Below are positions 1 through 5,324 of a DNA stretch of 6,675 bases, piece after piece. The DNA is taken from NCBI GenBank assembly GCA_937967685.1, contig CALBTX010000110.1, positions 1 through 6,675 on the forward strand, in the 5' to 3' direction. Source of the stretch: an uncultured Bacillaceae bacterium. Lineage in GTDB: Bacteria > Bacillota > Bacilli > Caldalkalibacillales > Caldalkalibacillaceae. The notes beneath the pieces are model-generated. The model had not been told where the DNA came from. It saw only the letters and a program-made list of their open reading frames with translations, and did no database searches. Numbering within the stretch: the first letter of the stretch is position 1; every line of letters starts with the position of its first letter. The position numbers were made by a program, and so were the translations under genes.

Positions 1-120
1 CATACCAACCAGCTGGTCCGCATCCCTTGGGACAGTCCCGTTGATTTCTCTTTACTTGAAAAAATGATTGAGTTTAATATGATGGATAAGGCAGACTGTT
101 CAACTTTTTGGCGGAAATAA
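1..120 (+). CDS. fra: Iron chaperone Fra/YdhG-like (DUF1801), C-terminal fragment
   Basis: Frame 1 is open from the left edge to TAA at 118-120 and gives the last 39 residues of a protein whose start lies outside the window. The tail reads LVRIPWDSPVD, then LLEKMIEFN, and ends KADCSTFWRK. From memory this closely matches the C-terminus of the Bacillus YdhG family (DUF1801). The B. subtilis member was renamed Fra, a frataxin-like protein proposed to donate iron for Fe-S cluster and haem synthesis in the cytoplasm. The iron role is family knowledge; only the tail similarity is seen here. The next gene follows after 39 bp on the same strand with no terminator between, so the two could share a transcript, though no functional link is evident. 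Confidence 0.75.
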   Translation, partial: HTNQLVRIPWDSPVDFSLLEKMIEFNMMDKADCSTFWRK

Positions 121-159
121 GACAGTATCACATACCCATAATAGAAAGCGGGGTCTGAT

Positions 160-957
160 ATGCTTCATCTTAATCCGGATCAATTTATCTTAAAACCTGC
201 CTTTGCAACCATCACTTGCGAACCCAATTGGCAATGGAAAAAAAGAAAAAAACCGATGCCCAATTACGATTTGTTTTATGTTTGGAGTGGTTCCGGCACA
301 TTAAACCTGAATGAAAAACCGTTCGAACTACAAAAGGGAAGCTGTTTTCTTTTTCGACCGGGAGATTGGACCACAGCCACGCATCATCCTCAAAATCCCC
401 TTGTGCTTACGTATATTCATTTTGATGTTCCTGGAACCCCTTCGTACATTCCGCAATCATACCGGGTTGTTCAAGATACGATCATGTTTGAATCTCTGCT
501 CTCTCGTTATGTGCGTTTGTTCTTGGTGAAAACATTTGGCGCGGAAACAGAGGCCAAACTGATTTTAAAGCAGTTGATGATACATCTCCTAAGGGAAGAC
601 CGTGAAAGTCCCGATCATTTAGAGCAAAACGCCAATGTCAGCTACAGTTTGCTGGAAACCATTCATGAAATTGCCAACTATATTCAACAGAACCCCGGTT
701 TACCGCATACGATTGACAGTCTGGCGGCGCGTGCCAACTTATCGCCACGCTATTTTTCACAGAAATTCAAAGAAATCATTGGTCAAACAGTAAGAACATA
801 CATTATTCGTTCACGCATCGCCCGGGCTGAACATTTGCTACACTATACCGGCTTGACGGTCACTGAAGTGGCTGAAGCACTCGGTTATAGCGATTTGCAT
901 TTTTTTAGTCGCCAATTTAAGAAATATACAGGTAAAAATCCGTCAGAAGTTCGTTAA
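160..957 (+). CDS. AraC-family transcriptional regulator
   Basis: The 265-residue protein has the two-part layout of AraC-family sensors. Residues about 15-100 form a cupin-like effector domain, with typical turns at YVWSGSGTL (40-48) and FRPGDW (65-70). Residues about 165-265 form the AraC DNA-binding domain with two helix-turn-helix units: TIDSLAARANLSPRYFSQKFK (split across 184-204) and TVTEVAEALGY..LHFFSRQFKK (233-255), closing with the usual GKNPSEVR signature. An in-frame TAG at 142-144 fixes the start near ATG 160. The ribosome site is weak (AAAGCGGGG, 145-153). Family members usually sense a small molecule, often a sugar, and control a neighbouring operon. The ligand and target cannot be read from the sequence. 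A strong terminator directly downstream suggests it is not cotranscribed with the dap-gln genes, but it could still regulate them. Confidence 0.9.
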   Translation: MLHLNPDQFILKPAFATITCEPNWQWKKRKKPMPNYDLFYVWSGSGTLNLNEKPFELQKGSCFLFRPGDWTTATHHPQNPLVLTYIHFDVPGTPSYIPQSYRVVQDTIMFESLLSRYVRLFLVKTFGAETEAKLILKQLMIHLLREDRESPDHLEQNANVSYSLLETIHEIANYIQQNPGLPHTIDSLAARANLSPRYFSQKFKEIIGQTVRTYIIRSRIARAEHLLHYTGLTVTEVAEALGYSDLHFFSRQFKKYTGKNPSEVR

Positions 958-975
958 CATCCCCATTACATGACG

Positions 976-1003
976 CCAAGTACACGAGTACTTGGTTTTT
1001 TAT
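976..1003 (+). terminator. Intrinsic terminator after the AraC-family gene
   Basis: A perfect 8-bp stem, CCAAGTAC (976-983) and GTACTTGG (988-995), encloses the tetraloop ACGA and is followed by TTTTTTAT (996-1003). It begins 19 bases after the regulator's stop codon. The arrangement is a textbook rho-independent terminator for + strand transcription. It separates the fra/AraC unit from the dapL unit. Confidence 0.92.
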
Positions 1004-1070
1004 TTGGAAATTTACTGTAGAAAAGTGCAAACATTATTCCGTTCAGTCTAAATAAAATCCTTGAAATGCA

Positions 1071-1087
1071 TGTTAAGATAATGAACA
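1071..1087. promoter_or_regulatory. Putative GlnR/TnrA-type operator
   Basis: The 17-mer TGTTAAGATAATGAACA fits the GlnR/TnrA consensus TGTNA-N7-TNACA with one mismatch, G instead of T at position 13 (1083). Its ends, TGTT and AACA, form a perfect dyad and the centre is A/T-rich, as in Bacillus sites. It is the best match I found between the AraC-family gene and dapL, 244 bp ahead of the dapL start. In Bacilli, GlnR represses under nitrogen excess and TnrA acts under limitation, both through feedback-inhibited glutamine synthetase. The presence of glnA, PII and amtB downstream makes the match meaningful, but a one-mismatch hit can occur by chance and no clear promoter supports it. Confidence 0.5.
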
Positions 1088-1122
1088 TCAAATCAGAGCC
1101 AAAACCGTTTGCGGTTTGATGT
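1085..1122 (+). promoter_or_regulatory. Two mutually exclusive hairpins in the dapL leader
   Basis: An outer pairing, ACATCAAA (1085-1092) with TTTGATGT (1115-1122), is a perfect 8-bp stem. An inner pairing, AAACCG (1102-1107) with CGGTTT (1112-1117) around TTTG, is a perfect 6-bp stem. Both need bases 1115-1117, so they compete fully only at those three bases, and a shortened outer stem plus the inner hairpin could coexist. No U-run follows, so neither is a terminator. The left arm overlaps the end of the putative GlnR/TnrA dyad by three bases. Whether this works as DNA dyad or RNA structure cannot be decided. Confidence 0.4.
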
Positions 1123-1222
1123 GTAAAAAAGTGCAAAAACACGAAACGCAAAGCACAGCATAGGTCCCCAAACTGTAAGCACCATTTTATCATGTCAAAT
1201 GACGCATGTTGACCGGGGAGAC

Positions 1223-1288
1223 GCTGCTGCTGCCAGAACCTGATTGTATCGGCCGAAGCAGCCATGATCTGCCAGAGCTACTCAGATC
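1223..1288 (+). promoter_or_regulatory. Structured leader element just upstream of dapL
   Basis: Two adjacent hairpins are visible. The first pairs GCTGCT (1223-1228) with AGCAGC (1257-1262) and continues through mismatches to GCC (1232-1234) with GGC (1251-1253). The second pairs GATCTG (1266-1271) with CAGATC (1283-1288). They end 42 bases before the dapL start codon. Position and strength suggest a folded 5' untranslated region that could influence dapL expression. The segment GGCCGAAGC (1251-1259) resembles a piece of the lysine riboswitch core, which would suit a DAP gene, but the other conserved L-box blocks are not found. I do not call a riboswitch. Confidence 0.35.
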
Positions 1289-1330
1289 CACATGATGAAG
1301 TTTTTAAGCTGAATCTCGGGGGGATAAGGG

Positions 1331-2578
1331 ATGTCAACCATAAAACAACACGATATTCAAGCACTGTATGCTGAGCGCATCGGCGGCTCTCAATTTGGGA
1401 TCCAAACAGAACAATATAAATTTGAAAAAATTAAGCGGGCCAAGAGAGAAGCCATGTCGGCCCATCCCGATAGGGCACTGATTGATCTTGGGGTAGGAGA
1501 ACCTGATGCCATGGCTTGCAAAGCAATTGTCAAAGTGCTGAGTGCTGAAGCGCAAAAACCTGAAAATCGGTTTTATGCCGATAACGGAATCAGCGAATTT
1601 AAACAAGCGGCCGCGGCCTATATGGATCGTGTTTTCGGTGTCAGCGACTTAGATCCGAAAACCGAAATCAATCATGTCATCGGCACAAAGTCTGCGCTCG
1701 CCCTGTTGCCATCAGTCTTTATCAATCCAGGCGATCTGACGCTGATGACTTCACCCGGTTACCCTGTTATCGGGACACATACCCGATATTGCGGCGGTGA
1801 AGTGCTCCATTTGCCCCTAGTGGCCGAAAACAATTTTTTGCCGAAATTGGACGCCCTCGATCACAAAATGTTAGGAAAAGCCAAACTGCTCTACCTCAAC
1901 TATCCAAATAATCCGACTGGAGCGACAGCGAATGTTGAGTTTTTTGAAGAAATCGTTTATTTTGCGAAAAAACATGAACTGATTGTTGTCCATGATGCTG
2001 CTTATGCAGCCCTCGTTTTCGATGGGGAAAAACCGTTGAGTTTTTTAGCCGTTCCCGGCGCGAAAGAGATAGGCATCGAGCTTCATTCTTTATCAAAAGC
2101 ATACAACATGACGGGGTGGCGCATCGGTTTTATCGCCGGAAACGAAAAGATTGTTAAAGCTTTCGCCGCTGTCAAAGACAACACGGATTCCGGTCAATTT
2201 ATGGCCATTCAAAAAGCGGCGGCCTATGCCCTTGACCATCCGGAAATAACCGAACAGATTGCCTTAAAGTATTCCCGCCGTCATGATCTGCTGGCAGGGG
2301 CCTTAAGGAGATGCGGCTTTAGAGCAGAGAAACCGAAAGGATCATTTTACTTATATACGCAAATTCCCAAAGCTGTCAAAGGAGGGCCTGTATTTTCATC
2401 AGCAGAGGCGTTTAGTGAGTATCTCATTCACAAGCATTTGCTCTCAACCGTTCCGTGGGATGATGCCGGTTCCTACGTCCGCTTTTCAGTCACTTTTCAA
2501 GCTGATGGACCGGCAGAAGAAAAACGGGTGATCGATGAGCTTGAATCAAGGCTTGCCAGAGACACATTTATCTTTTGA
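1331..2578 (+). CDS. dapL: LL-diaminopimelate aminotransferase (DapL type)
   Basis: This 415-residue cytoplasmic class I/II PLP aminotransferase most likely converts tetrahydrodipicolinate directly to LL-2,6-diaminopimelate using glutamate as amino donor. The Schiff-base lysine is K256 in HSLSKAYNMTGWR. N194 lies in NYPNNPTG, D222 and Y225 in HDAAY, R264 follows TGW, and R384 is the likely carboxylate-binding arginine. From memory the sequence resembles the Moorella-type DapL, including LGVGEPD, the SPGYPV segment and PGAKEIGIELHSLSK. Length suits the family. An in-frame TAA at 1325-1327 and a GGGGGGAT ribosome site (1318-1325) fix the start. dapF follows 14 bp after its stop, which strongly supports the DAP assignment over a generic aspartate or acyl-DAP aminotransferase. 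Most Bacilli use the N-acetylated DAP route, so a one-step DapL here is notable. Confidence 0.82.
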   Translation: MSTIKQHDIQALYAERIGGSQFGIQTEQYKFEKIKRAKREAMSAHPDRALIDLGVGEPDAMACKAIVKVLSAEAQKPENRFYADNGISEFKQAAAAYMDRVFGVSDLDPKTEINHVIGTKSALALLPSVFINPGDLTLMTSPGYPVIGTHTRYCGGEVLHLPLVAENNFLPKLDALDHKMLGKAKLLYLNYPNNPTGATANVEFFEEIVYFAKKHELIVVHDAAYAALVFDGEKPLSFLAVPGAKEIGIELHSLSKAYNMTGWRIGFIAGNEKIVKAFAAVKDNTDSGQFMAIQKAAAYALDHPEITEQIALKYSRRHDLLAGALRRCGFRAEKPKGSFYLYTQIPKAVKGGPVFSSAEAFSEYLIHKHLLSTVPWDDAGSYVRFSVTFQADGPAEEKRVIDELESRLARDTFIF

Positions 2579-2579
2579 G

Positions 2580-2587
2580 AAGGGGGG
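2580..2587 (+). promoter_or_regulatory. Ribosome binding site that sets the dapF start
   Basis: AAGGGGGG lies 5 bases before ATG 2593. It lies inside the longer reading frame that opens with TTG at 2575, so it supports ATG 2593 and argues against the upstream TTG, which would also overlap the dapL stop codon. Confidence 0.8.
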
Positions 2588-2592
2588 ATAAA

Positions 2593-3465
2593 ATGCATTT
2601 CATCAAAATGCACGGTTTAGGTAACAATTATGTGCTGTTCAATTTGTTGGACGCATCAACGGAGCACCTTGATTTTTCTCGACTATCCCAAAAGGTTTCT
2701 GATGTCCGCTTTGGCATTGGGTCTGATGGCATCATTCTCATTTGTCCTTCCGAGCGAGCTGACTTTAAGATGAGAATTTTTAATGCGGACGGGTCTGAAG
2801 GAAAAAATTGCGGCAATGGGTTGCGGTGTGTGGCCAAATACTTGTTTGATCATCGCTTGGCTGTAAAGCCCCGTTTTACTATCGAAACGTTAGGCGGCGA
2901 TGTCGTTGTAGAAGTTGATGCTGTTAACCATCAACAGGTTCGTCAAGTGACTGTCGATATGGGCGAACCGAGGTTATTAAGATCGATGATCCCGATGAAG
3001 GGGGATCCGTACAGCACGGCCATTAATGAACCTTATGCCGTTGACGGCAACATTTATCATCTGACCAGTGTTTCCATGGGCAACCCGCATACGATCTTTT
3101 TTGTCGATCATGTTGCTCAAGTCCCTTTGGAAAAATTAGGTCCTCTGATCGAACATGATGACTTGTTTCCAGAACGGGTCAATGTTAGTGTCGTCCATGT
3201 CAGAAACGAGCGGGAGCTTGATTACCGTGTTTGGGAAAGAGGTTCGGGTTTAACCATGGCTTGTGGCACAGGTGCTTGTGCAGCAGTGGTGGCCGCCACA
3301 CTGAACGGCTATATCAACAAAGATGAGCGGGTCACTGTTCATCTGCCAGGAGGTGATCTAACGATACGCTGGGATGAAAATGGTCACGTTTGGAAAACGG
3401 GAGAGGCAAGTTATATTTGCTATGGAGAATTGGATTTATCTCCTTATGCATTGAACACTGTCTAA
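2593..3465 (+). CDS. dapF: Diaminopimelate epimerase
   Basis: The 290-residue cytoplasmic enzyme interconverts LL- and meso-diaminopimelate, the last step before peptidoglycan cross-link precursors and the penultimate step to lysine. Both catalytic cysteines are present: C73 in SEGKNCGNGLRC and C224 in ACGTGACA. Substrate-contact residues also line up with well-studied homologues: N11 (HGLGN), N64 (FNADG), N164 (MGNPH), N197 (RVN), and E215-R216 (WERGSG). The protein shows the usual two-lobe mirror-like arrangement and normal length. The N-terminus HGLGNNY differs from the HGLGNDF of many bacteria but resembles the Bacillus version. A longer reading begins at TTG 2575, but the ribosome site and family alignment favour ATG 2593. 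It lies 14 bp behind dapL and 46 bp ahead of glnA, with no terminator on either side. Confidence 0.97.
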   Translation: MHFIKMHGLGNNYVLFNLLDASTEHLDFSRLSQKVSDVRFGIGSDGIILICPSERADFKMRIFNADGSEGKNCGNGLRCVAKYLFDHRLAVKPRFTIETLGGDVVVEVDAVNHQQVRQVTVDMGEPRLLRSMIPMKGDPYSTAINEPYAVDGNIYHLTSVSMGNPHTIFFVDHVAQVPLEKLGPLIEHDDLFPERVNVSVVHVRNERELDYRVWERGSGLTMACGTGACAAVVAATLNGYINKDERVTVHLPGGDLTIRWDENGHVWKTGEASYICYGELDLSPYALNTV

Positions 3466-3511
3466 GTTTAAGGTCAACATCCATGCATTAAAACGATAGG
3501 AGGAAGGTAGA

Positions 3512-4846
3512 ATGACCACGTTTAATAAAGAACACATATTAGCGATCGCCAAAGAAGAAAACGTTCGTTATATCCGTTTACAGTTTACAGACCTGTTCGG
3601 CACGATCAAAAATGTGGAGATCCCCGTCAGTCAGCTGCCCAAAGCTCTGGACAATAAACTGATGTTTGATGGATCATCCATTGAAGGATTTGTCCGTATT
3701 GAAGAATCTGATATGTACTTATACCCTGACTTAAGTACATGGCTCATTTTTCCTTGGGAGTCGAATGGCAGTAAGATTGCTCGGCTGATATGTGACGTCT
3801 ATCTGCCGGATGGAACGCCTTTCGCTGGAGATCCCCGGGGAATTTTGAAAAAAATGTTGAAGGAAGCGGAGCGCATGGGTTTTTCAGCGATGAATGTCGG
3901 TCCGGAACCGGAATTTTTCCTGTTCAAGATGGATGAACAAGGCCAGCCCACATTAGATTTGAATGACAGCGGGGGTTATTTTGATCTGGCACCCACCGAT
4001 CTGGGGGAAAATTGCCGCAGAGATATCGTCCTCACTTTGGAAGACATGGGCTTTGAAATCGAGGCTTCCCATCATGAAGTGGCTCCCGGTCAACATGAAA
4101 TTGATTTTAAATATGCCAACGCGGTCGAGGCCGCTGATAACATTCAAACGTTTAAAATAGTGGTCAAAAATATGGCCCGCAAACATGGTCTTCACGCCAC
4201 ATTTATGCCCAAACCGCTGTATGGTATGAATGGGTCCGGCATGCATTGTCACCAGTCATTATCACGCGAAGGAGAGAATGCTTTCTATAACGAACGGGAT
4301 GATTTAGGTTTAAGCGATACGGCCAAACATTATTTAGCGGGGATTTTAAAACATGCCCGAGGGTTTGCCTCTTTAACCAACCCGATCGTGAACTCCTATA
4401 AGCGATTGGTTCCCGGATATGAAGCGCCGTCTTATATCGCCTGGTCGGCCAAAAACCGGAGTCCTCTCGTACGTATACCGGGAAGTAAAGGAGCGAGCAC
4501 GCGAATAGAGGTGAGGAACCCCGATCCATCGGCCAATCCATATCTGGCTTTGGCGGCCATGCTGGCAGCAGGCTTGGACGGCATTAAACACGAACTGCCT
4601 TTGACGGCACCGGTTGATCAGAATATTTACGCCATGAGCGAGGAAGAGTGCCGACAATCCGGGATTATCAGTTTACCGGCCAATCTGAAAGAAGCGCTTG
4701 ATGAGTTGAGCCAAGATGAAGTGATGGTCAATATGCTGGGAGAACATGCTTTCAGTCGCTATGTAGAGGCCAAAATGATTGAATGGGATCGATTTAGAAC
4801 GCAGGTGCATCCTTGGGAAAGAGAGCAGTATTTAACCCACTATTAA
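3512..4846 (+). CDS. glnA: Glutamine synthetase, type I-alpha
   Basis: The 444-residue subunit of the dodecameric cytoplasmic enzyme makes glutamine from glutamate, ammonium and ATP. Metal and substrate ligands are all visible: E132 and E134 (GPEPEF), E189 and E196 (HEVAPGQHE), H245 (GMHCHQS), R298, flap residue E304 (VPGYEAP), R316, R321, E333 and R335 (RIEVRNP). Length and R62 (EGFVRIEE) match the Bacillus GSI-alpha group, in which R62 mediates feedback inhibition by glutamine and the inhibited enzyme controls TnrA and GlnR. The adenylylation loop tyrosine of the longer GSI-beta enzymes is absent. The C-terminus QVHPWEREQY is almost Bacillus-like. AGGAGG at 3498-3503, 8 bases ahead, supports the start. 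In most Bacilli glnR lies just upstream; here dapF does, so this may be a relocated or second glnA. Confidence 0.98.
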   Translation: MTTFNKEHILAIAKEENVRYIRLQFTDLFGTIKNVEIPVSQLPKALDNKLMFDGSSIEGFVRIEESDMYLYPDLSTWLIFPWESNGSKIARLICDVYLPDGTPFAGDPRGILKKMLKEAERMGFSAMNVGPEPEFFLFKMDEQGQPTLDLNDSGGYFDLAPTDLGENCRRDIVLTLEDMGFEIEASHHEVAPGQHEIDFKYANAVEAADNIQTFKIVVKNMARKHGLHATFMPKPLYGMNGSGMHCHQSLSREGENAFYNERDDLGLSDTAKHYLAGILKHARGFASLTNPIVNSYKRLVPGYEAPSYIAWSAKNRSPLVRIPGSKGASTRIEVRNPDPSANPYLALAAMLAAGLDGIKHELPLTAPVDQNIYAMSEEECRQSGIISLPANLKEALDELSQDEVMVNMLGEHAFSRYVEAKMIEWDRFRTQVHPWEREQYLTHY

Positions 4847-4858
4847 CATCTTATGGGT
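4835..4858 (+). other. Small hairpin across the glnA stop, next to the glnK ribosome site
   Basis: ACCCA (4835-4839) can pair with TGGGT (4854-4858) around a 14-base loop that contains the glnA stop codon. With one bulged base the flanking TTA and TAA could also pair, which would reach into the glnK ribosome site at 4859-4865. It has no T-run, so it is not a terminator. It might modulate glnK translation, but a stem this short may be coincidental. Confidence 0.25.
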
Positions 4859-4865
4859 AAAGGAG
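4859..4865 (+). promoter_or_regulatory. Ribosome binding site that sets the glnK start
   Basis: AAAGGAG lies 8 bases before ATG 4874. An earlier in-frame ATG at 4853 precedes this site and would add seven residues (MGKGERK) before the canonical PII start MKKVEAIIRP. The ribosome site and family alignment both select ATG 4874. Confidence 0.85.
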
Positions 4866-4873
4866 AACGGAAA

Positions 4874-5215
4874 ATGAAAAAAGTGGAAGCGATCATTCGT
4901 CCTGAAAAATTTCAAGCGTTGAAAGATCAGTTGTATGCCATGGGCATTGGAGGATTAACCGTCACGGAAGCGGCAGGGACGGGGAAGCAAAAAGGAAAGA
5001 AAGGGATATTCAGAGGCACAGAATTTGAAATTCAAGTGGTTCCTAAATTGAAAATTGAATTGGTGGTCAATGACGACCAGGTCGATCCCATGGTGAAAGC
5101 CATCATCGATATTTGTGATACGGATACGGTGGGTGACGGGAAAATCTTTATCATCCCTGTGGAGGAATCGATTCGTATCCGTACGGGTGAAAGAGGGGAA
5201 GCCGCGATTTTGTAA
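4874..5215 (+). CDS. glnK: PII nitrogen signal protein (GlnK/GlnB family)
   Basis: The 113-residue protein aligns without gaps to GlnB/GlnK trimers, cytoplasmic sensors of ATP/ADP and 2-oxoglutarate. Placement directly before amtB follows the glnK-amtB pairing, so its likely main partner is the ammonium channel, which PII plugs when nitrogen is plentiful. Retained residues include Q39, K58 and E62, G87-D88-G89-K90 of the ATP-binding B-loop, and R101 and R103 in IRIRTGE. The T-loop carries F46 and F51 where enterobacterial proteins have tyrosines, so uridylylation at Tyr51 is impossible; T49 occupies the position phosphorylated as serine in cyanobacteria. The B-loop reads TDTVGDGK, with D84 and T85 in place of the common G and K, which may alter nucleotide affinity. 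glnA lies 27 bp upstream. The gene could equally be called glnB. Confidence 0.95.
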   Translation: MKKVEAIIRPEKFQALKDQLYAMGIGGLTVTEAAGTGKQKGKKGIFRGTEFEIQVVPKLKIELVVNDDQVDPMVKAIIDICDTDTVGDGKIFIIPVEESIRIRTGERGEAAIL

Positions 5216-5233
5216 GAAGCCGCTATTTTGTAA
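5198..5233 (+). repeat. 18-bp tandem duplication across the glnK stop codon
   Basis: GAAGCCGCGATTTTGTAA (5198-5215) is followed at once by GAAGCCGCTATTTTGTAA (5216-5233), 17 of 18 bases identical. The first copy encodes the last residues EAAIL and the stop of the PII protein; the second repeats them in frame, including a second stop, as non-coding spacer. This is a clear recent-looking tandem duplication by slippage or unequal exchange. It does not change the protein. Confidence 0.93.
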
Positions 5234-5263
5234 AATGATGGGCGAAATAATGATGGACGAAAT
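5234..5263 (+). repeat. 15-bp tandem duplication in the glnK-amtB spacer
   Basis: AATGATGGGCGAAAT (5234-5248) is followed directly by AATGATGGACGAAAT (5249-5263), 14 of 15 identical, and a partial third copy may start in the overlapping AATGAAGGGCG (5261-5271). It abuts the 18-bp duplication, so 66 consecutive bases from 5198 consist of two different tandem pairs. I see no hairpin or operator in it. Confidence 0.88.
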
Positions 5264-5324
5264 GAAGGGCGCGTGCGTCTGTCCGACCGTGAATTTTAAA
5301 TCATATGTGTGGGAGGGAAATCGG

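Larger units (their letters stand above)
1021..1137. repeat. 11-bp direct repeat pair AAAAGTGCAAA
   Basis: AAAAGTGCAAA occurs at 1021-1031 and again at 1127-1137, with starts 106 bp apart, close to ten helical turns of B-DNA. The two copies bracket the GlnR/TnrA-like dyad and the alternative hairpins. A protein binding both copies could loop the DNA, but the sequence is A-rich and an 11-mer repeat could arise by chance. No known regulator motif is recognised in it. Confidence 0.45.
958..1330. other. Gene-free leader between the AraC-family gene and dapL
   Basis: This 373-bp gap begins with the terminator at 976-1003. The remainder, about 327 bp, has two textures: an A/T-rich half to about 1150, with the direct repeat, the GlnR/TnrA-like dyad and alternative hairpins, and a more GC-rich half from about 1200 with two strong hairpins before dapL. 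A 5-bp dyad, GTCAA-N10-TTGAC, lies at 1194-1213. I could not find a well-spaced sigma-A -35/-10 pair. TTGAAA (1061-1066) and GATAAT (1077-1082) look good alone but are only 10 bp apart. No T-box core (GGTGG-ACCGCG) and no complete lysine or SAM riboswitch core is visible. An AraC-type target site could also be here, but none can be assigned. Confidence 0.7.

Noticed and set aside
1061..1082. Sigma-A promoter from TTGAAA and GATAAT
   Set aside because: The boxes are separated by only 10 bp, far from the required 16-18, and neither has a partner at proper spacing.
966..1265. A 99-codon reverse-strand open frame filling the dapL leader, with a vaguely transposase-like hydrophobic C-terminal half
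   Set aside because: It runs into the terminator, has no clear ribosome site, an odd Cys/Phe-rich composition and no motif I recognise. A decayed element cannot be fully excluded, but there are no terminal inverted repeats or target duplications to support it.
1160..1290. Lysine riboswitch (L-box)
   Set aside because: Only a GCCGAAGC-like block is present. The conserved AGAGGTGC start block and the GGCTGTCA-like block near the 3' end are not found in order.
1264..1374. A 36-codon + strand frame (ATG 1264) overlapping the dapL start in another frame, and shorter leader frames at 1193 and 1199
   Set aside because: None has a ribosome site or a run of regulatory codons such as lysine codons that would suggest a leader peptide.
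2593..2640. N12 and Y13 in DapF in place of the common aspartate and phenylalanine as a possible active-site defect
   Set aside because: The Bacillus DapF sequence I recall also departs here (GNSY), and all catalytic and substrate-binding residues are intact.
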